Below, in pieces: positions 7,569 through 15,279 of a DNA stretch of 47,773 bases. The notes below the pieces were generated by a model. That model saw nothing but the letters and a program-made list of their open reading frames with translations. It was not told where the DNA came from and made no database searches. Position 1 is the first letter of the stretch; every line of letters begins with the position of its first letter. The DNA is from BHER01 sp051652245. Lineage in GTDB: Bacteria; Bacillota_I; Bacilli_A; Culicoidibacterales; Culicoidibacteraceae. A program made the position numbers and the translations under genes. The stretch covers positions 1 through 47,773 of the forward strand of contig JBOFTV010000054.1 in NCBI GenBank assembly GCA_051652245.1, read 5' to 3'.

Positions 7569-8993
7569 TTAGCGATTTCCCAAACTTACATAAACATCAA
7601 CATGCTCATACATTGAGATGAACTCGTTTGTTTTAGATGCACTCACTACCGACCCCTTTGTTTGCTCAGAGTCAACGTAATAAACCTTATATGTTATCTC
7701 AGCATTTTTAGTCGTATAATCATAAAATATTTTTCCCAGTTCACTCTCTGATGTTCCTACTAAGCTTGTCATAAAAGGCCGACCAATTGAGTAGACTACC
7801 GTAATTGCCTTATTTTCACCCGTTAACCGCGTCCCCGCTGCTACTGATTGCGATATCAGCGCACCATAGGGGATGTAACTGCTATAATATTGCTTGGTTG
7901 TCACCTGTAAGCCCGTGACCTCCTGTGTCATACCCCCGCCCTGTGGTGCCGCTGCTGGACCTTTACCATCAGATCCGCCACCACTACTGGCACTTTCCAT
8001 CGGAATATTATAAAATGAGGGCACAATTACCGCCTTACCTAAAGAAACCGTCACGGACATTTCTGTCTCTTTAGCAACTTTTTCAGGTGGGGCAATGCTT
8101 TGTGAAATAATCCCACCTAGTGCTATTGTATCCGAATCAGACTGTTCATATTGCATTTTTATTTTATTATCTTTAGCCCATGTCTCAACATCTACTTTAT
8201 TCTTACCACTAAAATTAGGGACAGCAATATTCTTCTCATAGACTTCTTTTCCTTTTGAAAGATACACAGTTGCTCCCTCTTTACGAATATAGGTCTGATT
8301 GGTCATATTACTATTTTTAAATTCCAAGCGGAGAAATTTCCCATTCTCTTCCGTCTCACTAAACTCTTTAACAACTTTTAGATTTGTCATTTTATTTTTA
8401 GCAATCCACGCCTCAATTTCTGGGCCTTTCATCTTCGTAAAATCAGGGATTGGCACCACTTCATCCGGATTAGCTCCCTTACTAATTGTCATTTTCACAA
8501 CGCTGCCTTTTTGCACACCTTTAGTTGGTGTAACACTTTGACTCATCACTTGGTTTTCATCAAATTCAATTGTAAATTCTGCTGTCCCCTCAATTTCAAT
8601 GCGGTTTTTTAGCGCCCAACTACGGGCATCGCCAATCGGTTTAGCCACAAAATCAGGCATACTGACGCGATTCATGAGAAAAAAGATGAGAAAGACCGTC
8701 ACACTTGCAAAAATGACACCACCCGCAATAATTCCGTAGCGCATCATTTTCTTCTTATGGTAGTTGTTATCGACTTCCGTTTCTTCCACAAAGTTTTCAC
8801 GCCGCTTTTCTTGGGGCTTGGGTGGGGCAACTTTTACTGCTGGTTGCTCTTCTACATCAATTTGCTGCGTAAGGGGTGCTTTAATATTATAATCAACTAG
8901 TGTAATTTCATCGGGTTGCTGCTTTTTTTCATCTTTTTCGTCAACTAAGTCCTGATATTTTTCACCACTAAAATTATTAAGAAAATCACTCAT
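7569..8993 (-). CDS. PASTA-repeat membrane protein without kinase domain
   Basis: A 474-residue bitopic protein. Residues 1-80 are charged and Pro-rich (cytoplasmic), 85-107 are one membrane helix, and about 110-473 lie outside. The outer part has about five PASTA-like units, each starting near a P-x-F segment (113, 182, 258, 325, 407) and ending in a V-x-x-S-x-G strand. Unit 4 is interrupted by a Gly/Ala/Pro-rich insert at 336-354. PASTA domains bind muropeptides or lipid II in PrkC/StkP kinases and some PBPs. Here there is no kinase or transpeptidase, so a sensor or scaffold role is inferred. It is last in an operon with an ABC ATPase and FtsX-type permease, with a strong AGGAGG site, suggesting it works with that exporter. 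Confidence 0.85.
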   Translation of the reverse strand: MSDFLNNFSGEKYQDLVDEKDEKKQQPDEITLVDYNIKAPLTQQIDVEEQPAVKVAPPKPQEKRRENFVEETEVDNNYHKKKMMRYGIIAGGVIFASVTVFLIFFLMNRVSMPDFVAKPIGDARSWALKNRIEIEGTAEFTIEFDENQVMSQSVTPTKGVQKGSVVKMTISKGANPDEVVPIPDFTKMKGPEIEAWIAKNKMTNLKVVKEFSETEENGKFLRLEFKNSNMTNQTYIRKEGATVYLSKGKEVYEKNIAVPNFSGKNKVDVETWAKDNKIKMQYEQSDSDTIALGGIISQSIAPPEKVAKETEMSVTVSLGKAVIVPSFYNIPMESASSGGGSDGKGPAAAPQGGGMTQEVTGLQVTTKQYYSSYIPYGALISQSVAAGTRLTGENKAITVVYSIGRPFMTSLVGTSESELGKIFYDYTTKNAEITYKVYYVDSEQTKGSVVSASKTNEFISMYEHVDVYVSLGNR

Positions 8994-9024
8994 AGCCTAC
9001 CTCCTTTTTTTAAAGAAAAAATGT

Positions 9025-9717
9025 TTATGCTTCGTTCGTTACAGCACTGTTCTTTTCCATTTTTCCTTTTCTTAGGTAAATGATTTCATCTGATTTTTGC
9101 GCTATTTCATTAGAATGCGTGACAACGATGACACATTTATTGTGCTCGTGTGCAAGCCTTTTGAAGATGTCGACGATTTCATTTTCCATTTCTTCGTCTA
9201 AATTTCCCGTTGGCTCATCTGCTAAAATTAATTCAACATTGGTTGCTAGGGCGCGCGCAATTGCTACACGTTGTTGCTCTCCACCTGATAATTTATTGAC
9301 ACGTCTATCAGCTTTTGATTTAGTAATTCCAATGTAGTCAAGGAGATTATAGGCAACTTCCTTTTGATCCGCTGGTAGTTTGTTTTCCGTAATACTCATC
9401 GCGACCAAAACATTTTCTACTGCTGTCATGTAGGGCACCAGATTGTAACTTTGAAAAATGATGCCGACGTTATTACGACGATATTTTTCATAGCCAATTG
9501 TTTTGATGTCTGTTCCTTCATATGCAATCACACCACTTTTAGGGGCATCTAATGCACTAATGAGGGATAGAAACGTTGTTTTTCCTGAACCTGATTGTCC
9601 AAGAATTGTATAGAATTTCCCCTTTTCAAATTGGCAGTCAACATCTTTTAAAATATAGCGTCTATTTTCACCATCCTGGTAATAATAATTTAAGTCTTTT
9701 GCATCGATAAATGTCAT
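9025..9717 (-). CDS. ABC transporter ATPase, MacB/LolD type
   Basis: A 230-residue nucleotide-binding subunit with every catalytic motif intact: Walker A GQSGSGKT (40-47), signature LSGGEQ (143-148), Walker B ILADE (164-168) and the switch histidine H201. It belongs to the MacB/LolD/YtrE group, which works with FtsX-type permeases in peptide efflux, lipoprotein release or antibiotic resistance. It lies between its permease gene (38 nt upstream) and the PASTA gene (31 nt downstream), with AAGGAG before the start. The three are very likely one transcript. The substrate is unknown. Confidence 0.92.
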   Translation of the reverse strand: MTFIDAKDLNYYYQDGENRRYILKDVDCQFEKGKFYTILGQSGSGKTTFLSLISALDAPKSGVIAYEGTDIKTIGYEKYRRNNVGIIFQSYNLVPYMTAVENVLVAMSITENKLPADQKEVAYNLLDYIGITKSKADRRVNKLSGGEQQRVAIARALATNVELILADEPTGNLDEEMENEIVDIFKRLAHEHNKCVIVVTHSNEIAQKSDEIIYLRKGKMEKNSAVTNEA

Positions 9718-9755
9718 CTTCTTTTCTCTCCTTTACTTTGCTGTCTTCACTATGG

Positions 9756-11267
9756 CTAAAGCATTATTTTTTTCGGGTTTAGTCGTAGGATATAAATCAT
9801 TGGCACAGCTGTTGATATAATTATTGTGCTTAGCCCAACAAGATAAAACATGCCAATGTAAGATGCATCCAATTTAACGCTATATGCATCTAAAATCTGA
9901 TCTTTTGAAAATTCACTGGCATATCCGGCCTCATTTAAGCTAGAATAACTATAGCCTTCACTGAATCGACCATCTTTTTTGCTTGATGCCATTTGATTCA
10001 TCACCATTCCATCTGAGACTGCTGTTGCTATCATATTACCAGATACTAATGACAAACTAATGGCAATAAATGCCACGGCAATTACTTCGGTTACAATTTG
10101 AATCATGACCTTTATTTTCACTTCACCTAGTGATAAATAGATACCTAGTTCATGCTTTCGATCACGTAAAAATAAAACAATTAATAGGCTTAAAATAAGT
10201 AATGATGCACCTACAGCAATATATAGCGTATAGGTTGCAAGTGATTTCATTGTTAGAATTGGCCCCGCAATATTATCAAATCCATCTGATGATGTTACAA
10301 TTTTATAATTTTTAGGTAATATAGGAAGCACTGCTTTTTTGAACTTCTCCATATCTTCGGGATTCTTGATAATGTAGACTGGCTGATAGTACTCTTCACG
10401 CTTGGCATCCTCTGGATCCATTCCGGGGTTCTGTTCCATTGATTTTTCTCGCTGAAACTCTGATGCTTTTGTGACAACTTTGTTGGGTACATAGACTTTG
10501 TTAATTGCTTCTGCTTCTCTCCAGCCCTTACTCATGTCGCCGCCTTTTACATTGTCTTCACCTTCCGTACCCGCTGGTGCTATTATAATTTTGGGGTCAA
10601 AAATACCAATAATTTCAAGATTAACATCCTCACTTGCGATAACTTTCACCTCGGGTTCTCCCGAAGTAGCATCTTGACCTTTGATACCACCATAATCATA
10701 AACAATATTTTTTAAGGGGACGGTATCACCAACATTTAAGTTATTTAATTCAGCTAACTGCATACTAATTAGCATCACATTTTTACCTTCACTTATTTCA
10801 GCATCTGTAAATACGCGACCTTTTGTCAGCTCAATCTTTTTCTCTTCAATATCCAATACCTTTGCTAATTCGACACCTTTTATGCTAACCCCACCGGCTC
10901 CAAAATCCTTCGCCCCCCATTGGCCTAGGGCTTCTGTTTGATGTATTTTAAGTGGACTAATACTTAGCATCCCTCGTGTGCTAAAATCATATGACTTAAC
11001 ATATTGACTCTGCCCGATTTCACGTACTTTTTCGACCGTTACAAGTTCTAATGGCTCCTCTACGTCTTGAAGTTTTTCATAATCAGGTTCAATTGTTGCA
11101 ACGGGAGCAACTGCGTCTTTAATCGTCTTTTCCACATTGCTTGTTGCCTGCTGCACCGAGATTGCTCCCGCAATAACGTTACCCAAAACAAAAATCAAAA
11201 TAAATAGAATTGTCGACTTCCCTTTCCGTCTTAGGACACTGGTCATCGCTCGCTTCATGTAATTCAT
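9756..11267 (-). CDS. FtsX/MacB-type ABC permease
   Basis: A membrane permease of about 503 residues with the MacB layout: one N-terminal helix (about 18-36), a large extracytoplasmic domain (about 40-340), then three C-terminal helices (roughly 350-372, 390-415 and 470-492). The domain has MacB_PCD-like strands, for example KNVMLISMQLAELN. I prefer the ATG at 11267 over the one at 11276, because AAGGAG touches the first ATG and lies nine bases from the second. It pairs with the ATPase downstream. The leader upstream carries tandem TTAACA boxes (11382-11398) shared with the response-regulator operon, so control by that two-component system is inferred. Confidence 0.88.
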   Translation of the reverse strand: MNYMKRAMTSVLRRKGKSTILFILIFVLGNVIAGAISVQQATSNVEKTIKDAVAPVATIEPDYEKLQDVEEPLELVTVEKVREIGQSQYVKSYDFSTRGMLSISPLKIHQTEALGQWGAKDFGAGGVSIKGVELAKVLDIEEKKIELTKGRVFTDAEISEGKNVMLISMQLAELNNLNVGDTVPLKNIVYDYGGIKGQDATSGEPEVKVIASEDVNLEIIGIFDPKIIIAPAGTEGEDNVKGGDMSKGWREAEAINKVYVPNKVVTKASEFQREKSMEQNPGMDPEDAKREEYYQPVYIIKNPEDMEKFKKAVLPILPKNYKIVTSSDGFDNIAGPILTMKSLATYTLYIAVGASLLILSLLIVLFLRDRKHELGIYLSLGEVKIKVMIQIVTEVIAVAFIAISLSLVSGNMIATAVSDGMVMNQMASSKKDGRFSEGYSYSSLNEAGYASEFSKDQILDAYSVKLDASYIGMFYLVGLSTIIISTAVPMIYILRLNPKKIML

Positions 11268-11366
11268 ATGTTCCATCTCCTTATAATATCTTTGTCTATC
11301 ATTATACCAAAAAAAGTGAACTCGCTGTTAGCTTATTATAGTTTTTATTTTAGTATAACCACTTTT

Positions 11367-11398
11367 ATTATAGTCTTTTACTGTTAAGCTACTGTTAA
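11367..11398 (-). promoter_or_regulatory. Promoter with tandem TTAACA box (ABC-PASTA operon)
   Basis: On the minus strand TTAACA-N5-TTAACA (11398-11393 and 11387-11382) stands nine bases upstream of TATAAT (11372-11367). The two arms are parts of a 10-bp direct repeat (TACTGTTAAG on the plus strand at 11379-11388 and 11390-11399) with an 11-bp period. This matches OmpR-family sites: the Bacillus PhoP box, or the WalR box read on the other strand. The same arrangement occurs before the response-regulator gene at 15191. Confidence 0.65.
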
Positions 11399-11435
11399 GG
11401 TATTAAAAAATATCCCCCCTTATCTTTCTGCAGCC

Positions 11436-11464
11436 TTGAGTTGCTTGCGTATACTTAGTCTAAT
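11436..11464 (+). promoter_or_regulatory. Possible plus-strand promoter
   Basis: TTGAGT (11436-11441), a 17-bp spacer, then TCTAAT (11459-11464). It would start a short transcript ending at the hairpin 11616-11662 and containing the small frame at 11470. Confidence 0.35.
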
Positions 11465-11469
11465 AGAAG

Positions 11470-11571
11470 ATGCTTGAAAAGATTGATTCTTTGATGTCAA
11501 AAAATCGATTAAAGGGACTATGTGCGGCTACTGCTGTAGCGATCTTTGCTGAGGGCTGCCTTTTTGGGTGA
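11470..11571 (+). CDS. Possible 33-residue hydrophobic peptide
   Basis: A short frame, MLEKIDSLMSKNRLKG followed by a hydrophobic stretch LCAATAVAIFAEGCLFG. It resembles a lipoprotein signal peptide with a broken lipobox (AEGC rather than LAGC). The ATG at 11470 is only six bases after a -10-like TCTAAT, so translation would be leaderless; an inner ATG at 11494 also lacks a ribosome site. It ends in a GC-rich inverted-repeat segment (TTTGGGT...ACCCAAA). It may be a peptide, the remnant of a lipoprotein gene, or chance within a small RNA. This is the main content of the 11268-11662 gap. Confidence 0.25.
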   Translation: MLEKIDSLMSKNRLKGLCAATAVAIFAEGCLFG

Positions 11572-11615
11572 CCCTCTGGGTGTGACCCAAATTGGGGTTA
11601 TGGGGAGTAGTCTTA

Positions 11616-11662
11616 GTAAAAAGGACTAGCCACTCCAAAATAGAGGTTGCTAGTCCTTTTAC
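11616..11662. terminator. Terminator between the two ABC operons
   Basis: GTAAAAAGGACTAGC (11616-11630) pairs with GCTAGTCCTTTTAC (11649-11662). It touches the stop codon of the minus-strand ATPase gene (11663) and gives a T-run on the minus strand. It may also stop the small plus-strand transcript. Confidence 0.8.
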
Positions 11663-12331
11663 TTATTTAACAAAGAGAAGTTGACCATTTTGCATTGCAT
11701 AGAGTTCATCTTCTTCATATAATAGATTTTCATCTGTGTCCTCCATTGTAAAAAGGTTATCATCCGTTACCCAAATACAGGTTGTCCCCTTTGGAAGTTG
11801 GGCAATTTGTTGGCGTAATATTTGCTTTATTTGATTATTTTTAATTACTGAGAGCGTTAAATCAATGATTATGTATTCCGTTGGCACTAAAAAGCTTTTA
11901 GCAATTGCTATCCTTAGTTGTTCTTGCGTGGTTAATTTACTGACTTTTACTGTTGCCCGCTTGTTATCAATCCCGTGTTTTTCAAGTATGCCCGCCATTT
12001 TCTTTTTGGACATTTCAAGATTGTGGAGCGTTAGGTGATACCCGAGGTTCTCCATAGCTGTTAACTCGTGATATAAATTTAGCTCATTTCGCAGGATTGT
12101 AATTTTCTGCTGTAATTGCTGATTACTAACTAGTTGACTCACCTTTCTATCAATCAAGTATGCTCCTTCATAAGGCTCAATAATTTTCATGAGCAGGGCA
12201 ACCATTGTTGATTTCCCTGAGCCTTTTAAGCCAAAAATCGTATATTTCTTTCCTTTTTGAAATTCGATGTTAATATTGCTGATACTTTTTCTTCCTGGGT
12301 GGGTGTAAGCTACTTTTAATAATTTTAGCAT
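11663..12331 (-). CDS. Degenerate ABC-type ATPase
   Basis: A 222-residue protein with an ABC ATPase fold but eroded catalysis. Walker A is intact (GLKGSGKST, 34-42). The signature LSGGQ is replaced by LTTQEQ (133-138). Walker B reads YIIIDL, with Leu158 in place of the catalytic Glu. The switch His is replaced by Asp (VTDD, 188-191), and the Q-loop has no Gln (ILRNE, 79-83). It should bind nucleotide but hydrolyse it poorly or not at all. It is last in the RR-HK-permease-ATPase operon, four bases after the permease. It may be a non-transporting NBD coupling the permease to the sensor, or a decaying gene, although the frame is intact. Confidence 0.8.
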   Translation of the reverse strand: MLKLLKVAYTHPGRKSISNINIEFQKGKKYTIFGLKGSGKSTMVALLMKIIEPYEGAYLIDRKVSQLVSNQQLQQKITILRNELNLYHELTAMENLGYHLTLHNLEMSKKKMAGILEKHGIDNKRATVKVSKLTTQEQLRIAIAKSFLVPTEYIIIDLTLSVIKNNQIKQILRQQIAQLPKGTTCIWVTDDNLFTMEDTDENLLYEEDELYAMQNGQLLFVK

Positions 12332-12335
12332 ATTA

Positions 12336-13562
12336 TTATTCCTCTCCTATTTTAGCAAAATACTCATTGATTGGATTTACTGTTATGCTTAATATTACTT
12401 CAATTCCCATTAATATAGTGAGTGCTATTCCCGTTAATATTGGGATTATCCTATTTACTGTTGTTAAAACGTTAAATCGATAAATATGTGTGGAAAAGAA
12501 ATATTCTGTTCTAGCATGGACTGGCTCATAAAATTGTAATTGGACTAGCGATGATATACCACCATACGTCAAGATAAATATTTGGTAACCAATAATGATT
12601 GAAATTAGCATAACACTACTTATGATGAAGATATTTAATCCTAGTAAATGGTACTTGGAGATGCCATTAATTTGAAGCATTAGTGTTGTTTGTCGTAGTT
12701 TACGATACCTTAACCAGTAAGCTAGCATAAATAAAATGCTTCCTATAATAAAAATAAAGATCAGCATCTGTGGCAACAGTTCTTGAATTCTTTGTCTAAG
12801 ATATTCGTGTTTTGACTGTTCCTCCCTAAAATAAAAAGTATGTTTATTATCTGTTTCCCCAGGCGCTAATGTTTGTGTAATCGTTTGCGTAATGCTTGCT
12901 ACTGATTCGTTACTAGGCTTGTAATCAAATACAATAGCGATTGTCGATTCGCTGATTCCCAGTGTTTTAAACAAAGTATTCCGCCCAATGATGACATTAT
13001 CATCTGATTTGTTACTAGGCATACTAACATTCGTTATTGTACCAACAGCTTTTAACTGATGGGTCGTTTTCTTGGTTTGATTGTAGTAAGTAAATTCTGC
13101 TCCGATACCACCTCTATCTATGCCCATGGTATCAGTAAACCCTGATTTTTGCAGAAGAACTTCATTATCATTTTCTGGGAGGCGGCCAGTGAGGCTCGAT
13201 ACATCAAGTCGCTGTTCATCTGCTAGCAATAAAGTGCCTTCTATTAATCTTTCGGCTGGATCTTTAAGCGTTACGCCAGCTATTTGTCCGATTTCTTGAA
13301 TTTCTATACCAACACTCGCTTCTAAAGATTGCCTTGTTTCTGTTATACTATCAATTGGATAATCAACTGCAACACTCATCTCCACGGTTCCTGCTCGATT
13401 AATATTATTACTTTCAAAATATCCTATTTGCCTAAGCGTAATATTAATCACATAAGAAAAAAGAAGGACTAATACCATGGTGATAACTATTAGACTTTGA
13501 CTAATTAGGATAACTCTATTCCTTAATAGTAATTTTATTTGTGCTATGTTGTGCTTATTCAT
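12336..13562 (-). CDS. FtsX-like permease of the two-component operon
   Basis: A 408-residue membrane protein: one N-terminal helix (about 18-40), an outer domain of about 220 residues, then three helices near 265-284, 308-332 and 372-394, as in short FtsX/MacB permeases. The start overlaps the end of the kinase gene by eight bases and the ATPase gene follows after four, so the three are translationally coupled. Tight linkage to a kinase with almost no sensory domain recalls BceAB-BceS modules, where the transporter is the sensor. Unlike BceB it has four helices rather than ten. The substrate is unknown. Confidence 0.8.
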   Translation of the reverse strand: MNKHNIAQIKLLLRNRVILISQSLIVITMVLVLLFSYVINITLRQIGYFESNNINRAGTVEMSVAVDYPIDSITETRQSLEASVGIEIQEIGQIAGVTLKDPAERLIEGTLLLADEQRLDVSSLTGRLPENDNEVLLQKSGFTDTMGIDRGGIGAEFTYYNQTKKTTHQLKAVGTITNVSMPSNKSDDNVIIGRNTLFKTLGISESTIAIVFDYKPSNESVASITQTITQTLAPGETDNKHTFYFREEQSKHEYLRQRIQELLPQMLIFIFIIGSILFMLAYWLRYRKLRQTTLMLQINGISKYHLLGLNIFIISSVMLISIIIGYQIFILTYGGISSLVQLQFYEPVHARTEYFFSTHIYRFNVLTTVNRIIPILTGIALTILMGIEVILSITVNPINEYFAKIGEE

Positions 13563-14532
13563 CCGTTTTCCCTTCCTCCTTTAGCCTGTATTCTGGTAAA
13601 ATCATATAGAGTGTTGTCCCCAAACCACCTAAGGACTCTGCTAGAAAAACACCTTTTGTTAGCGCACAGACATGCTTAACTAAATTATGACCAATGCCAT
13701 AGCCATCATTATTAATCCCTGCGACCTTGTATGTGTCACTATAGATTTGCTCTTTGACTTTTTGGTCAAGACCCTTACCACCGTCGGTGATTTTAATGAT
13801 GACGCTTCCTTTTTTTGTGCTGACATCCACAGTTACTTTTGTCTCTTGTCCATATTTTATCGCATTTTCAATCAGATTACTGACGGCACGCATTAACCAT
13901 AATTCGCGCCCTAAAACCAGACTTGTCACATTAGTATCATAGGTGAATTCAAGGTTATTTGTTATTTTGCTGTAGTTATCAACAGCAGCTGCACAGACTA
14001 ACACCATATCTACAATTGCCGATTGATACATTTGTTCTGTTGCTGTCATCGTTAAAATATCATCGAGTGCGAGTGCCATTTTATCAACATCTTCTAATAG
14101 TTCACTATCCTGTTTCAACTGGATTTTTGCGCGCAGGAGTGAGAGAATATTCTTCTGTTCATGTGCAATAAAGGAAGATAGGCGGATATAATCGTCCTTT
14201 GATATTTCTAATTCTTGCCTGATTTGTTTTATTGAATCACTTACCAAACTACTTTCTTTAGATAAATCAAGAGAACCTTGCATATTCCGTGATTTTAACC
14301 ACATCGTAAAAGCAAAAAGTGAAATCAAATAGATTAACACGTCTAAAAACATAATTTCGATAATTTGAAACATCGTTTTTGTGTAGCTAATTCTAAACAT
14401 AATTGACCCTTGATATCCGTATCTTGGCTGGTCTGAAATCATATTTATTACAAAATAAATAATCGTAATCAGCGTTGAATAAACCAATAGACCTTTATAT
14501 GGAATTAACTGTCTTGTTTCTCCGCTAAACAT
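13555..14532 (-). CDS. Sensor histidine kinase with short sensory loop
   Basis: A 325-residue kinase. Two membrane helices (about 14-32 and 54-79) flank a loop of only some 20 residues, so it probably senses within the membrane or through a partner. The dimerisation helix has FIAHEQKN with phospho-acceptor H124, an unusual H-box (HEQKN rather than HELRTP). The ATPase domain has the N-box (NLIENAIKYG, 219-228), G1 (DGGKG, 250-254) and G2 (GYGIGH, 277-282). Its start lies inside the response-regulator gene (28-base overlap), with a purine-rich site before it, and the FtsX-like permease gene overlaps its end. The order RR-HK-permease-ATPase suggests an envelope-stress or peptide-sensing module. 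Confidence 0.9.
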   Translation of the reverse strand: MFSGETRQLIPYKGLLVYSTLITIIYFVINMISDQPRYGYQGSIMFRISYTKTMFQIIEIMFLDVLIYLISLFAFTMWLKSRNMQGSLDLSKESSLVSDSIKQIRQELEISKDDYIRLSSFIAHEQKNILSLLRAKIQLKQDSELLEDVDKMALALDDILTMTATEQMYQSAIVDMVLVCAAAVDNYSKITNNLEFTYDTNVTSLVLGRELWLMRAVSNLIENAIKYGQETKVTVDVSTKKGSVIIKITDGGKGLDQKVKEQIYSDTYKVAGINNDGYGIGHNLVKHVCALTKGVFLAESLGGLGTTLYMILPEYRLKEEGKTDE

Positions 14533-15191
14533 ATTTTATAGCCCCTTCCTTTAATTGTCTCAATAATTGGTTTCCCGGTACCTTGTTTGATTTTCTTGCG
14601 GAGATTTCCAATATGTACACGTAAAACAGAGGAGCCAATTAGGACTTCTTCACCATAGATATAGTCTGATATTTGTTCATTTGTTGCTGTATTTGGATAG
14701 GAAATTGCCAGGTATTCTAAAATTTCAAATTCTTTTACTGATAAATTTACCTGCTTTGCTCCAATTTTTGTTGTTTTGGATTTTGGGTCAATTTCCATGT
14801 TGCCAATAATTATTTTGGGGTTGGCACGTCCTTGGAAGCGCCGTACAACTGCGCGAATTCGCGCAATTACTTCAATGAAATCAAATGGTTTGATGACATA
14901 GTCATCGGCACCAACGTCTAAGCCTAGGGCTCGTTGCTTAATTTCATCGCGGGCTGTAATGATAATTACGGGGGTGTCAACATCTTCGCTTCGAAGAAAT
15001 TTGAGGATGGAAATGCCATCTTTATCAGGTAGATTTAGATCGAGGAGAATTGCATCATATTGCTCAACATAGGCTAGTTGTTCCCCTTCTTCGCCTAAAT
15101 TACTAACATCAACATTGAAGCCTTCTTGTTCTAACCCCTTTTTCATTACTTTGGCCAAATTTATATCATCTTCAATAACAAGTATCCTCAT
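14505..15191 (-). CDS. OmpR-family response regulator
   Basis: A 228-residue regulator. The receiver domain (1-118) has the acidic pair E7/D8-D9, phospho-acceptor D51 (LLDLNLP) and the conserved K101 (KPFD). The C-terminal winged helix (about 130-225) ends in the KGRGYK motif typical of OmpR/PhoB proteins. It is first gene of its operon, with a strong TAAGGAGGA site. Upstream, TTAACA-N5-TAAACA nine bases from the -10 suggests autoregulation. The same box precedes the neighbouring ABC-PASTA operon. Confidence 0.95.
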   Translation of the reverse strand: MRILVIEDDINLAKVMKKGLEQEGFNVDVSNLGEEGEQLAYVEQYDAILLDLNLPDKDGISILKFLRSEDVDTPVIIITARDEIKQRALGLDVGADDYVIKPFDFIEVIARIRAVVRRFQGRANPKIIIGNMEIDPKSKTTKIGAKQVNLSVKEFEILEYLAISYPNTATNEQISDYIYGEEVLIGSSVLRVHIGNLRKKIKQGTGKPIIETIKGRGYKICLAEKQDS

Positions 15192-15215
15192 TGCGTGTCC
15201 TCCTTAACTATTTTA

Positions 15216-15247
15216 ATTGTAGCATCCTCTTGTTTAGTTAATGTTAA
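15216..15247 (-). promoter_or_regulatory. Promoter with tandem TTAACA box (RR-HK operon)
   Basis: On the minus strand TTAACA (15247-15242), five bases, TAAACA (15236-15231), nine bases, then TACAAT (15221-15216). The box period (11 bp) and the distance to the -10 (9 bp) are exactly those at 11367-11398. Confidence 0.6.
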
Positions 15248-15248
15248 G

Positions 15249-15279
15249 AAAAATAGAGATTGAAGCAAAATCAATCTCT
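15249..15279 (-). terminator. Terminator overlapping the hydrolase stop codon
   Basis: AGAGATTGA (15255-15263) pairs with TCAATCTCT (15271-15279), followed on the minus strand by TATTTTTCTT. The stop codon of the hydrolase gene (15271-15273) lies inside the stem. Confidence 0.75.

Noticed and set aside
11565..11593. GC-rich inverted repeat as a separate terminator
   Set aside because: TTTGGGT/ACCCAAA can pair, but no T-run follows; kept only as part of the possible small transcript.
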